64,000 nucleotides of DNA from the NCBI GenBank assembly GCA_031546825.1, contig JAVBJU010000003.1, forward strand, positions 62,001 through 126,000. Reading direction: 5' to 3'. Numbering within the stretch: position 1 is the first letter of the stretch; every line of letters begins with the position of its first letter. Positions 52,906-61,656 of the stretch are shown here, in pieces. The position numbers and the translations under genes are program-made. The stretch is from Hohaiivirga sp031546825 (GTDB lineage: Bacteria > Pseudomonadota > Alphaproteobacteria > Rhizobiales > Beijerinckiaceae). The notes beneath the pieces are model-generated. The model saw nothing but the letters and a program-made list of their open reading frames with translations. It searched no databases and was not told the DNA's origin.

Positions 52906-54287
52906 ACGCCGATTGCCGGATCCTGATCGTCGATGACGAGGACAATGTCCGCAAGATGCTGCGCGCGGTGCTGGGCCGTGAGGGCTATCGGGTCGAGCTG
53001 GCCGAAGACGGGCCGAAAGCGCTTGCTGCCTTTAAAGCCAAGGTGCCAGATATCGTCCTGATGGACATCCGAATGCCGGGGCTTAATGGGTTGGAAGTCC
53101 TGAAACAGATGCGGGCGTTACGAACTGACGCCACCATCATTCTGATGACGGCTTTCGCCTCGGTGGAGACTGCGGTCGAGGCCCTGCGTCAGGGCGCTTT
53201 CGACTACATCATCAAGCCGTTTGATCTTGATGAAGTGAAAATCCTGCTGCGGCGGGCGCTGGAAATGCGCCGGATGCGTCAGGAAATCGACATGCTGCAC
53301 CGGGAGTTGTCAAACAGCTTCCAGTGGGGGCATTTTCTCACCAATAACCCGGCCATGATGGAATTGTGCCGTGGCACGGCACGGATTGCTCCGACCAATG
53401 CCACGGTTCTGCTGACAGGGGAAAGCGGCACCGGCAAGGAACTGATCGCCAAGGCCATCCACTATAACTCGCTGCGATCGCGCGGCCCGTTCATCAAGGT
53501 CAATTGCGGCGCCTTGCCCGAGACGCTTCTGGAAAGCGAATTGTTTGGCCATGAAAAAGGCGCGTTCACCGGGGCGCTTGACCGTAAGCTGGGTCTGTTT
53601 GAACGGGCGGATCAGGGCACACTGCTTCTCGATGAAGTCGGCGAAATGTCGACCAATCTTCAGGTGAAACTCTTGCGGGTATTGCAAGAACGGGAATTTG
53701 AGCGGCTTGGCGGTACGGCGGCGATCAAGACCGATTTCCGCCTGGTTGCCTCAACCAACCAAAACCTGGCGCAGATGGTCGAAAAGAAGACCTTCCGCGA
53801 AGACCTGTATTACCGGCTCAATGTCATCCACCTGACAACCCTGCCACTGCGGGAACGGCCCGAAGACATCGAATTGCTGGCAAACCATTTTCTGCAACGG
53901 TTTTGCACGGAAAACGGCAAGGATATTGTTGGTATCGATAGCAGCGCGTTGGAAATCATGCAGGCCTATTCCTGGCCGGGAAATGTGCGCCAGCTTGCCA
54001 ATGCCATGGAACGCGCGGTCATCATGAGCCTCGGCATCGCGATTTTTGCCGAAGACTTGCCGGAGCAGGTGGTGGCGGGCTGGACCATGGCGGAGGAGGG
54101 CGAGGCTGAGGACGGAGAGCATTCCCCTGGTGGCCATACCCTGAAGGATCGGCTCAAGGATTATGAGCGCGAACAGATCCGCAAGGTGCTGCTTAAACAC
54201 GGCGGCAGTCGCATTAAAGCGGTGCGGGAACTCGGTATCAGCCGCCGCTCTTTGATGTACAAGCTGCAAGAATACCATCTCGACTGA
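52902..54287 (+). CDS. atoC: Sigma-54-dependent response regulator, AtoC-like
   Basis: A 461-residue NtrC-family activator: receiver domain (Asp11, Asp12, phospho-acceptor Asp55, Lys105), AAA+ domain with Walker A GESGTGKE (about 172-179) and the sigma-54 contact motif GAFTGA (220-225), and a Fis-type helix-turn-helix at the C-terminus (AVRELGISRRSLMYKL). All motifs for sigma-54 activation are intact. It lies directly upstream of atoEBDA, where a -24/-12 promoter and a palindrome are found, and should activate that operon when phosphorylated by the AtoS-like kinase. Confidence 0.85.
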   Translation: MNADCRILIVDDEDNVRKMLRAVLGREGYRVELAEDGPKALAAFKAKVPDIVLMDIRMPGLNGLEVLKQMRALRTDATIILMTAFASVETAVEALRQGAFDYIIKPFDLDEVKILLRRALEMRRMRQEIDMLHRELSNSFQWGHFLTNNPAMMELCRGTARIAPTNATVLLTGESGTGKELIAKAIHYNSLRSRGPFIKVNCGALPETLLESELFGHEKGAFTGALDRKLGLFERADQGTLLLDEVGEMSTNLQVKLLRVLQEREFERLGGTAAIKTDFRLVASTNQNLAQMVEKKTFREDLYYRLNVIHLTTLPLRERPEDIELLANHFLQRFCTENGKDIVGIDSSALEIMQAYSWPGNVRQLANAMERAVIMSLGIAIFAEDLPEQVVAGWTMAEEGEAEDGEHSPGGHTLKDRLKDYEREQIRKVLLKHGGSRIKAVRELGISRRSLMYKLQEYHLD

Positions 54288-54318
54288 AAGATGGTTGGGC
54301 AGCAGGCGAGTCGAGGGG

Positions 54319-54334
54319 TGCAATTTTTTGCACG
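54319..54334. promoter_or_regulatory. Candidate AtoC upstream activator site
   Basis: GTGCAA-TTTT-TTGCAC is a perfect 6-4-6 palindrome 142 bases upstream of the -24 element, the usual distance for an NtrC-type enhancer. A third half-site (GTGCA at 54341) lies beside it. Confidence 0.55.
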
Positions 54335-54476
54335 TAACGGTGCAGGAAGTTGCTCAATTTCACCCTTCGACATCTCGACCGCAGCAGGGACTTTCAAAAG
54401 AAAAACGTCTAATTAAGCTTCTAACATATGGACTTAACGATTGATGCTGTCCTGGGCGCGATGCGGCACCCGTGCT

Positions 54477-54491
54477 TGGCACGAACCTTGC
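54477..54491 (+). promoter_or_regulatory. Sigma-54 (-24/-12) promoter of the ato operon
   Basis: TGGCAC-N5-TTGC at 54477-54491 matches the sigma-54 consensus at every key base and is followed by T-rich DNA. Transcription would begin near 54503, leaving a leader of about 135 bases before atoE. With an NtrC-type activator encoded just upstream, this is a firm prediction. Confidence 0.88.
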
Positions 54492-54637
54492 TTCTCTTTT
54501 GCCATCCTGTTCCCGGTGGCTCGTTTCCACCGTGGAACTGCAATGGCAATGCTTCCCCTGTGGGCCGCATCCGCTGGCGCATTCAAGGCATAACGTGAGA
54601 GGGCGGTAACGCCCCTTAACTCTTTGAGGAGAATAAC

Positions 54638-56065
54638 ATGGCTGAAAATACCCGTAAGGGCGATGTTCGTGCAGGAGAAACTGGCGGAAAGCTGGGCCTT
54701 GCGCGGATGTCGCAGACATTCACTTCGTGGGCGGAGAAATGGTTCCCCGACGCGTTTGTGTTCGTCATTCTCGGTGTCATCATCGTTGCTGTCGCCAATC
54801 TGTTCACTGGTGCTGCTCCGGTTGCCATTGCCAAGGGTTTTGGTGACGGCTTCTGGACGCTCATTCCCTTCACCATGCAGATGGCGCTGGTGGCGATTAC
54901 CGGCTATATCGTCGCCACTTCCCCGCCTTGCGAACGTTTCATTAACTGGCTCGCCAGCTTGCCGCGCACCGGTCCGGGCGCTGTCGCGTGGGTTGCCGTG
55001 GTGTCGATGGGTGCTTCCTATTTCCAGTGGGCGCTGAGTCTGGTTCTTGGTGGTCTTCTGGTGCGTGCGCTTGCCCGCCGGAAGGAACTGAACCTCGATT
55101 ATCGCGCTGCCGCTGCGGCTGCCTATCTCGGCCTCGGCGCGACCTGGGCGTTGGGTCTGAGCTCGTCGGCTGCCATGCTGCAAGCTAACCCGGCAAGTCT
55201 GCCCAAGGCGATTTCCGACATCAGTGGCGTTATTCCGCTGAGCCAGACGATCTTCCTTTGGCAGTCGGTGGTGATGGGCCTCGCCATCGTCATCATGTCA
55301 GTGATCATCGCTTATTTCTCCGCGCCGAAAGGCAACGCGGTCCGTACTGCCGAGGACATGGGCTGTGATGTGTCGGCTGCATCCACTGCCAGAGAAAAGC
55401 ACACGCGCCCCGGCGAATGGCTTGAGTTTACGCCGATCCTGCCGTGGCTGATCGTGTTGTTGGCCGCCGCCTTCCTCGTCAATGAGTTCGTCAAGAAAGA
55501 TGCCCTCACGGTCATCTCAAGCCTGAACAACTACAACTTCGTGTTCTTGATGGTCGGCCTGTTCCTTCACCGGAATATCCGCAGCTTCCTCAATGCGCTT
55601 GGCAAGGCCATTCCGAATGCGGCAGGCGTCATCATTCAGTTCCCGTTCTACGGCTCCATCGCCACGATGCTGACCGCGGTGCCGGGTGCCGATGGTGTCA
55701 CCATCTCCCACCACATTGCCAATGCCTTCGTCAGTGTTGCCAGCACCGGCACATTCCCGGTGGTCATCGGACTGTACTCGGCAGTGCTCGGCTTCTTCGT
55801 GCCGTCGGGTGGTGGAAAGTGGATCATCGAAGCGCCGTATGTCTTCCAGTCTGCCGTGCAGTTGAAGGCGCATATGGGCTGGGCGGTTCAGGTTTATAAC
55901 GCCGCTGAGGCGTTGCCTAACCTCATCAACCCGTTCTGGATGTTGCCGCTGCTTGGTGTGCTTGGGCTCAAGGCGAGGGACATCGTCGGGTTCTGCTTCA
56001 CGCAGTTGCTGTTCCACTTCCCGGTGGTTCTGTTCCTGCTGTGGCTCCTTGCACCGCAGATCTAA
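54638..56065 (+). CDS. atoE: Short-chain fatty acid transporter AtoE
   Basis: A 475-residue inner-membrane transporter of the AtoE/TIGR00366 family with about ten membrane segments, importing butyrate, acetoacetate and similar acids. Characteristic stretches include SWAEKWFPDAFVF, GASYFQWALSLVLGG and GFFVPSGGGKWI. It starts after TTTGAGGAG and is the first gene behind the sigma-54 promoter; in E. coli atoE comes after atoDA. A hairpin follows it, so atoB-atoD-atoA may be expressed at a different level. Confidence 0.92.
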   Translation: MAENTRKGDVRAGETGGKLGLARMSQTFTSWAEKWFPDAFVFVILGVIIVAVANLFTGAAPVAIAKGFGDGFWTLIPFTMQMALVAITGYIVATSPPCERFINWLASLPRTGPGAVAWVAVVSMGASYFQWALSLVLGGLLVRALARRKELNLDYRAAAAAAYLGLGATWALGLSSSAAMLQANPASLPKAISDISGVIPLSQTIFLWQSVVMGLAIVIMSVIIAYFSAPKGNAVRTAEDMGCDVSAASTAREKHTRPGEWLEFTPILPWLIVLLAAAFLVNEFVKKDALTVISSLNNYNFVFLMVGLFLHRNIRSFLNALGKAIPNAAGVIIQFPFYGSIATMLTAVPGADGVTISHHIANAFVSVASTGTFPVVIGLYSAVLGFFVPSGGGKWIIEAPYVFQSAVQLKAHMGWAVQVYNAAEALPNLINPFWMLPLLGVLGLKARDIVGFCFTQLLFHFPVVLFLLWLLAPQI

Positions 56066-56071
56066 AAAATG

Positions 56072-56110
56072 GCCTGGAACGCAATTTAGTGACTTGTGTT
56101 CCAGGCTTTT
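56072..56110 (+). terminator. Terminator-like hairpin between atoE and atoB
   Basis: GCCTGGAAC (56072-56080) pairs perfectly with GTTCCAGGC (56098-56106), followed by TTTT. Located inside the ato gene set, it may partially terminate transcription after atoE or stabilise the atoE mRNA. Confidence 0.6.
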
Positions 56111-56240
56111 CCTTTTCGTGGGCAGTTTCCTTTCTATCGGTAAAACGATAAGGTGAGTTAGTCTTTCGTCCAATTGCTAGCGTATCCCCATTGCATGGGG
56201 GGACAGCGCTTCGCACCGCGGACGGGCAAAGTGGAAAAGC

Positions 56241-56275
56241 AATGCCTGGAGCATCCAGGCTTGTCAGGAGGCATT
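56241..56275 (+). promoter_or_regulatory. Alternative hairpins covering the atoB ribosome site
   Basis: AATGCCT (56241-56247) can pair with AGGCATT (56269-56275), which hides the AGGAGG ribosome site of atoB. GCCTGG (56244-56249) can instead pair with CCAGGC (56255-56260). The two structures exclude each other, so they could tune atoB translation. This is a prediction from base pairing only. Confidence 0.35.
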
Positions 56276-56277
56276 TC

Positions 56278-57456
56278 ATGGGTCACGCAGTTATCGTCAG
56301 TGCGGTGCGCACAGCTATCGGCAGCTTCAATGGGTCGCTTGCTTCGGTTGCAGCGCCGCAGCTTGGCGCAATCGCCGCAAAAGAAGCCATCGCGCGAGCG
56401 GGCATCAGCGCGGATGTCATCGAGGAAGCAGTTCTCGGCAACGTGCTGCAGGCTGGTCTCGGCCAGAATACGGCGCGTCAGGTGGTACTTGGTGCGGGCT
56501 TGCCCGATACCACGCCAGCCACCACCATCAATATCGTTTGCGGTTCCGGTCTCAAGAGCGTGGCGTTTGCCGCCCAGATGATCGCTGCCGGTGATGTCTC
56601 AACGGTTCTCGCTGGCGGCATGGAGAACATGTCAGCCGCGCCTTACATCCTCGACAAGGCACGTTGGGGCTATCGCATGGGCGACGGCAAGCTCATGGAC
56701 ATCATGGTCAATGACGGCCTGTTCTGCGCGTTCAACAAATATCATATGGGCATCACTGCCGAGAACGTTGCCGAGCGTTACAAGATTTCCCGTACCGAGC
56801 AGGACGAGATTGCCCTGCGCTCGCAGCAGCGCGCCATCGCCGCTATCAATGCCGGTGCTTTCAAGAAGGAAATCGTCCCGGTCACCATCAAGGGCCGCAA
56901 GGGCGATGTCATATTCGACACCGATGAATATCCGCGCGCCGACGCCACGGCAGAATCCTTTGCCAAGCTGAAGCCCGCCTTCAAGCCCGATGGCTCCGTC
57001 ACCGCTGGTAATGCTTCCGGCATCAATGACGGCGCTGCCGCGCTCATCATCATGAGCGAAGAGAAGGCCAAGGCTCTCGGCCTCAAGCCGCTGGCCCGCA
57101 TCCGCAGCTACGCCGCAGGTGGTGTGGACCCGGCCTTCATGGGTATGGGCCCGGTGCCTTCAACCCAGAAAGCCTTGAAGAAGGCCGGATTGACGGTGAA
57201 GGACCTCGACCTGATCGAAGCGAACGAAGCCTTCGCGGCCCAGTTCGGGGCTGTCGGCAAGGAACTCGGCTTTGATCTTGAGAAAACCAACGTCAATGGC
57301 GGCGCAATTGCGCTCGGCCACCCGATCGGCGCCTCCGGTGCCCGTATTCTGGTGACGTTGTTGCATGCGCTTGAAGCCCGTAACAAGACGCTGGGTCTCG
57401 CGACGCTCTGCGTCGGCGGCGGCCAGGGTGTGTCGGTGATTGTCGAACGCATCTAA
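56278..57456 (+). CDS. atoB: Acetyl-CoA acetyltransferase (thiolase)
   Basis: A 392-residue thiolase that splits acetoacetyl-CoA into two acetyl-CoA (or the reverse). It has active-site Cys88 (NIVCGSGLKS), His348 (GHPIGASG) and a C-terminal Cys in LCVGGGQG. ATG 56278 follows CAGGAGG. Placed before atoDA, it completes the pathway: the CoA-transferase activates acetoacetate and the thiolase cleaves it. Length equals biosynthetic/AtoB thiolases. Confidence 0.94.
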   Translation: MGHAVIVSAVRTAIGSFNGSLASVAAPQLGAIAAKEAIARAGISADVIEEAVLGNVLQAGLGQNTARQVVLGAGLPDTTPATTINIVCGSGLKSVAFAAQMIAAGDVSTVLAGGMENMSAAPYILDKARWGYRMGDGKLMDIMVNDGLFCAFNKYHMGITAENVAERYKISRTEQDEIALRSQQRAIAAINAGAFKKEIVPVTIKGRKGDVIFDTDEYPRADATAESFAKLKPAFKPDGSVTAGNASGINDGAAALIIMSEEKAKALGLKPLARIRSYAAGGVDPAFMGMGPVPSTQKALKKAGLTVKDLDLIEANEAFAAQFGAVGKELGFDLEKTNVNGGAIALGHPIGASGARILVTLLHALEARNKTLGLATLCVGGGQGVSVIVERI

Positions 57457-57476
57457 GTAGAGTTTGGAGCACTACT

Positions 57477-58127
57477 ATGAAATCAAAAGTTATAAATATT
57501 TCAGACGCTTCTCGCCATTTTCGTGATGGTATGAGTGTTCTGTTCGGGGGCTTCATGGGCGTGGGTACACCTCCGCTCCTGATTCAGGCGCTGATGGATA
57601 GCGGCGTGAAAAACCTGACGATTATCGGCAATGACACCTCGTTCCCGGAAACCGGCGTTGGCCCGCTCGTGGTCAACAAGCGGGTCAGCAAGGTCATCAC
57701 CTCGCATATCGGTCTCAACCCTGAAACTGGTCGCCAGATGATGGCGGGCGAGATTGAGGTGGAACTGGTTCCGCAAGGCACGCTGATCGAGCGTATCCGC
57801 GCTGGCGGCTCGGGCCTCGGTGGTGTGCTCACCCCGACCGGCCTCGGCACCGATGTCGAGAAGGGCAAGCAGCGCGTCAACGTGCAGGGCAAGGATTACT
57901 TGCTCGAAACGGCCATCCGCGCTGACCTCGCCTTGCTCCATGCCTGCCGTGGCGACAAGGCCGGTAATCTTTATTACAAACTCTCAACCCGCAACTTCAA
58001 TCCGATTGTGGCATTGGCTGGCGAGATCGTTCTCGCTCAGGTTGATGAATTGGTCGAGATCGGCGAGCTGTGCCCGGATAGCATCATGACTCCGGCCACT
58101 CTCGTTGACGGCGTTGTGAAGGGGTAA
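57477..58127 (+). CDS. atoD: Acetate CoA-transferase subunit alpha
   Basis: A 216-residue alpha subunit of the class I CoA-transferase that moves CoA from acyl-CoA to acetoacetate or short-chain acids. The CoA-binding glycine motif GGFMGVGTPP is at about 24-33, with SHIGLNPETG typical of the AtoD/ScoA type. It follows atoB after 20 bases and precedes the beta subunit after five, as in a co-expressed heteromer. Confidence 0.93.
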   Translation: MKSKVINISDASRHFRDGMSVLFGGFMGVGTPPLLIQALMDSGVKNLTIIGNDTSFPETGVGPLVVNKRVSKVITSHIGLNPETGRQMMAGEIEVELVPQGTLIERIRAGGSGLGGVLTPTGLGTDVEKGKQRVNVQGKDYLLETAIRADLALLHACRGDKAGNLYYKLSTRNFNPIVALAGEIVLAQVDELVEIGELCPDSIMTPATLVDGVVKG

Positions 58128-58132
58128 GACCA

Positions 58133-58789
58133 ATGAACGCAAAAGAATTAATTGCCCGCCGCGTGGCGCTGGAACTCCATGACGGCGACACCGTCAATCT
58201 CGGTATCGGCCTGCCGACCCTGGTGGTGAACTATCTTCCGAAGGATGTGAGCATCACCTTGCAGTCGGAAAACGGTTTTCTCGGCCTTGGTCCGGTGACC
58301 GAGCCAAACCCGTATCTCGTCAATGCCGGTGGTCAGCAGTGCGGCATGGTCCCCGGTGGTTCGACCTTCGACAGCTCGTTCTCGTTCGCGCTGATCCGTG
58401 GCGGTCACGTCGATGCTTGCGTGCTCGGCGGTTTGCAGGTTGCCCAGAACGGCGACCTCGCCAACTGGATGGTGCCCGGCAAGATGGTCCCCGGCATGGG
58501 CGGCGCGATGGATCTCGTCGTCGGCTCCCGCAAGGTGATCGTTGCCATGGAGCATTGCTCCAAGGACGGCTCCTCGAAAGTGCTCAAGGCCTGTAATCTG
58601 CCACTGACCGCCGTGCAATGCGTCTCGGTGCTGGTGACGGAACTCGCCGTGTTCACCTTCCAGAAGGGCGCTCCGTGCCCGACCCTGGTTGAGCTTGCTC
58701 CGGGCGTCGATCTGGAAACCGTGAAGAAGGCCACCGAAGCCGAATTCATCGTGTCGAAAGACCTCAAGACAATGGCCATTGGCGCGTAA
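58133..58789 (+). CDS. atoA: Acetate CoA-transferase subunit beta
   Basis: A 218-residue beta subunit with the catalytic glutamate (Glu46 in SENGFLGLG) that forms the enzyme-CoA thioester, and the NLGIGLPTLV segment near the N-terminus. With AtoD it activates acetoacetate and short-chain fatty acids. It is the last gene of the ato operon, followed by a terminator. Confidence 0.94.
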   Translation: MNAKELIARRVALELHDGDTVNLGIGLPTLVVNYLPKDVSITLQSENGFLGLGPVTEPNPYLVNAGGQQCGMVPGGSTFDSSFSFALIRGGHVDACVLGGLQVAQNGDLANWMVPGKMVPGMGGAMDLVVGSRKVIVAMEHCSKDGSSKVLKACNLPLTAVQCVSVLVTELAVFTFQKGAPCPTLVELAPGVDLETVKKATEAEFIVSKDLKTMAIGA

Positions 58790-58814
58790 TAAACCGCGAA
58801 ATTTTGAAATGATG

Positions 58815-58837
58815 CGCCCGGCTCTGCCGGGCGTTTT
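58815..58837 (+). terminator. Terminator after atoA
   Basis: GCCCGG (58816-58821) pairs with CCGGGC (58827-58832), followed by GTTTTCGTT. Confidence 0.7.
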
Positions 58838-58963
58838 CGTTATGGAGGTCGCGCGCAAATTATACTGATCCCTCATGCCGGGTCTTTTGGTCGTATTTAA
58901 GAGCGTTGGGAACCATGCAATCGTTTTTGAGCGTTTTGGCCTGACCTGAGAAGATCTGTTTTC

Positions 58964-59989
58964 ATGACCAAGTTTTCCCTCTGGCTGGTTGGTTTCTGGT
59001 TGCTCTTCGCAAATGCAGCGTATTCTGCGGAGGCGATTGGCTTCCGGCAGGTTGAACTCGGTCAGGGCGGGGCGCGGCCGCTTAGTGTATCCCTATGGTA
59101 TCCCGTAGAGGGTGGCGTCAGTACCGAGACTGTCGGTGAGAACAGAGCGTTCGTTGGAGTTCAAGTGGTCCGGGATGGTACTCCCGATACCACTACCCGA
59201 CCGCTGGTGGTTCTGTCCCATGGGTATGGTGGCTCCTGGCGCAATCTCAATTGGCTTGCGGGTGAACTCGTCGGGCAGGGATATATTGTTGCCGCTCCAG
59301 ATCACCCCGGTACAACGGTATTTAATAAAGACCCAGCGCACGCATCAATGTTGTGGGAGCGCCCGCGTGATCTGAGCCGTGTTATCGATGCGGTGATGGA
59401 AAATCCGGGTTGGGCAGGGACGGTTGTTCCTGGCAGGATCGCCGCGGTTGGACATTCATTGGGAGGATGGGCCGTGATCGCGCTGGCCGGAGCGCGCTTT
59501 GATCCGGCCCGGTTTGTAAAGCACTGCCTGAACAATAGCAGTTTGTGGGCTTGCTGGTTTCAGGAGGAACTGGGGCTGGCATCTCCCGCACTCGGGGGGG
59601 CCATGGGCGACTCGCGCGTCGGCGCTTTCGTATCGCTTGATCTGGGGCTGGCCAGAGGGTTCTCACCTGAAAGCCTTGCGGCGATTACCAAGCCGACTCT
59701 TGTCATTGCGGCGGGGATTGATATTGGCGGCATGCCAGCAAGCCTCGAATCCCATTACATTACTGAGCACTTGCCAAAAGACCGTGTCACCAGCATTGAA
59801 ATCGTTGGGGCGATGCATTTCAGCTTCATGCAGCTCTGTAAGCCCGGGGCTGCGACATTGCTTGAGGAGGAGAAGCCGGGTGACGGTATTGTCTGTAAGG
59901 ACGGTGATAACCGCACCAGAGACGACATTCATCGGCAGGTTGCCGATCTGGTAATCAACTTTTTAGCGAAGGCGATACCTACACCATAG
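58964..59989 (+). CDS. Secreted alpha/beta hydrolase
   Basis: A 341-residue protein with a signal peptide (about 1-22, ending AAYSAEA) and an alpha/beta-hydrolase fold: oxyanion region LSHGYGG, nucleophile elbow GHSLGG (Ser near 166) and a C-terminal His in AMHFSFM. The layout resembles dienelactone-hydrolase-like and PAF-acetylhydrolase-like esterases with a WYPVE start. It should hydrolyse an ester or lactone in the periplasm; the substrate is unknown. It stands alone between the ato operon and the convergent moaA. Confidence 0.82.
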   Translation: MTKFSLWLVGFWLLFANAAYSAEAIGFRQVELGQGGARPLSVSLWYPVEGGVSTETVGENRAFVGVQVVRDGTPDTTTRPLVVLSHGYGGSWRNLNWLAGELVGQGYIVAAPDHPGTTVFNKDPAHASMLWERPRDLSRVIDAVMENPGWAGTVVPGRIAAVGHSLGGWAVIALAGARFDPARFVKHCLNNSSLWACWFQEELGLASPALGGAMGDSRVGAFVSLDLGLARGFSPESLAAITKPTLVIAAGIDIGGMPASLESHYITEHLPKDRVTSIEIVGAMHFSFMQLCKPGAATLLEEEKPGDGIVCKDGDNRTRDDIHRQVADLVINFLAKAIPTP

Positions 59990-59997
59990 GGGAGCGC

Positions 59998-61050
59998 TTA
60001 CCCCCCCGTCACGCTCATATGCCGCTTCACCGCCGGGCGGTTGGTCTCGCGGTCGATGATGAAGTCATGCCCTTTCGGCTTGCGGGCGATGGCTTCACGG
60101 ATGGCGGTACGCAGCAGATCATTGTCTTCGGAGGCGCGTAGTGGCGAGCGCAAATCCGCGTCGGCATCCTGGCCGAGACACATGAAAAGCTCGCCGGTGC
60201 AGGTGAGGCGCACGCGGTTGCAGGTTTCGCAGAAGATGTGGCTCATGGGGGTGATGAAGCCAAGCCTGCCGCCGGTTTCGCCAATCTCCACATAGCGGGC
60301 AGGGCCGCCAGTATTGAGCGGGAGGTCCTTGAGCGTAAAGCGCTGTTCAAGCCGCGACCGCACATCGCTGAGCGGCAGATATTGATCGACGCGGTGGGCT
60401 CCGACATCGCCCATGGGCATCACTTCGATCAGCGTCATGTCCATGGCGCGCTCGTGTGCCCAGCGCATCAGGTCTTCGATCTCGTCTTCGTTGAAGCCTT
60501 TTAGTGCGACGGTATTGATCTTGAGCTTCAACCCGGCTTTGCGCGCGGCTTCAATTCCAGCAAGCACCTTGTTGAGGTCGCCCCAGCGGGTGATCTCATG
60601 AAACTTCTTGGCATCAAGGGTGTCGAGCGAAACATTGATACGCCGCACGCCGCAATCAACCAGCTCCTCCGCCAACTTGCTCAGTTGGGAGCCGTTGGTG
60701 GTGATGGTGAGTTCTTCCAGGGCACCGGAAACGATATGGCGTTTCAGCGAGCGCATGAGTCCGAGAATATTGCGCCGCACCAGAGGCTCCCCCCCGGTGA
60801 AGCGCAGCTTTTTAACGCCCATCTCGATGAACGTGCTACACAAACGGTCGAGTTCTTCAAGCGAGAGCAGATCCTTGCGCGGCAGGAAGGTCATATCCTC
60901 GGCCATGCAATAGACACAGCGGAAGTCGCAACGGTCGGTCACTGACACGCGTAAGTAGGTGATGGCGCGGTTGAAGGGGTCAACGAGACGTGCCGGGGCC
61001 TCAGCCGGCGGAGTGGAAAGAACTTGCAAAGGCCTGTCGTAATGCGTCAC
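59998..61050 (-). CDS. moaA: GTP 3',8-cyclase MoaA
   Basis: A radical SAM enzyme of about 350 residues that starts molybdopterin synthesis by cyclising GTP. It has the N-terminal cluster motif CDFRCVYC (about 41-48), the TGGEPLVRR segment, a second cluster site (FCETCNRVRLTCTG) and the C-terminal GG tail required for activity. No ATG fits: GTG 61050 (AGGG at good spacing) or TTG 61053 is the start. No other moa gene or Moco riboswitch is adjacent. Confidence 0.96.
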   Translation of the reverse strand: MTHYDRPLQVLSTPPAEAPARLVDPFNRAITYLRVSVTDRCDFRCVYCMAEDMTFLPRKDLLSLEELDRLCSTFIEMGVKKLRFTGGEPLVRRNILGLMRSLKRHIVSGALEELTITTNGSQLSKLAEELVDCGVRRINVSLDTLDAKKFHEITRWGDLNKVLAGIEAARKAGLKLKINTVALKGFNEDEIEDLMRWAHERAMDMTLIEVMPMGDVGAHRVDQYLPLSDVRSRLEQRFTLKDLPLNTGGPARYVEIGETGGRLGFITPMSHIFCETCNRVRLTCTGELFMCLGQDADADLRSPLRASEDNDLLRTAIREAIARKPKGHDFIIDRETNRPAVKRHMSVTGG

Positions 61051-61210
61051 CAAAAATGCCCTGATCTTGCGCCGTCGGTCGGCAAGGACTATGTGCTCGC
61101 GAGAGCGGCGGGCGCATTGCCCTGTTCGGTTCTAAAGGAGCCGTTCCTCTCGGACAACAGGCAAGAGGCAAATAGCTGCGCGACATTGTTGCAGCTCAAA
61201 GGAGTAAGCC

Positions 61211-61600
61211 ATGACATCAGCGCAGGGCAAGACGACCCGCTGGCCGACGGAACTGAAGCTCAGCAAGGATAAAAGGCTTATCACCGTCGTCTTTGATGAT
61301 GGCATGGCGTTTGACATGTCTGCGGAGTATCTGCGGGTTTCGAGCCCCTCTGCCGAAGTGCGGGGACACAGCCCGGCGCAACGTAAGACGGTTTACGGCA
61401 AGATCGATGTGAGCATTGCCGCTCTCAACCCCATCGGAAATTACGCTGTGCAGATCGTATTCAATGACGGCCATGACAGCGGTTTTTATGATTGGGGCTA
61501 CCTTTACGAACTGGGTACCGAATACGTGGTGCGCTGGGAGGCCTATCTCAAGGAGCTTGACGAAAAACGCCTTCGGCGTGAGCCCCTGTTCCCCCAATAG
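61211..61600 (+). CDS. DUF971 family protein
   Basis: A 129-residue protein matching DUF971, the domain also found at the N-terminus of gamma-butyrobetaine hydroxylase. Typical features are TELKLSKDKR, a YLRV-SPSAEVRGH segment and a C-terminal HDSGFYDWGYLYELG motif. Stand-alone members have been linked to iron-sulfur or molybdenum-cofactor contexts, which fits moaA next door, though the genes are divergent. ATG 61211 has an AAAGGAG site. Confidence 0.87.
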   Translation: MTSAQGKTTRWPTELKLSKDKRLITVVFDDGMAFDMSAEYLRVSSPSAEVRGHSPAQRKTVYGKIDVSIAALNPIGNYAVQIVFNDGHDSGFYDWGYLYELGTEYVVRWEAYLKELDEKRLRREPLFPQ

Positions 61601-61603
61601 CAA

Positions 61604-61627
61604 AGGACCGGCGCGAAAGCCGGTCCT
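61604..61627. terminator. Hairpin terminator between convergent genes
   Basis: AGGACCGGC (61604-61612) pairs perfectly with GCCGGTCCT (61619-61627) around GCGAAA. It lies between DUF971 and the L,D-transpeptidase gene; T-runs are weak on both strands. Confidence 0.6.
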
Positions 61628-61656
61628 CACTTAAACCCCTTGCGGTTCCAGCGGGA

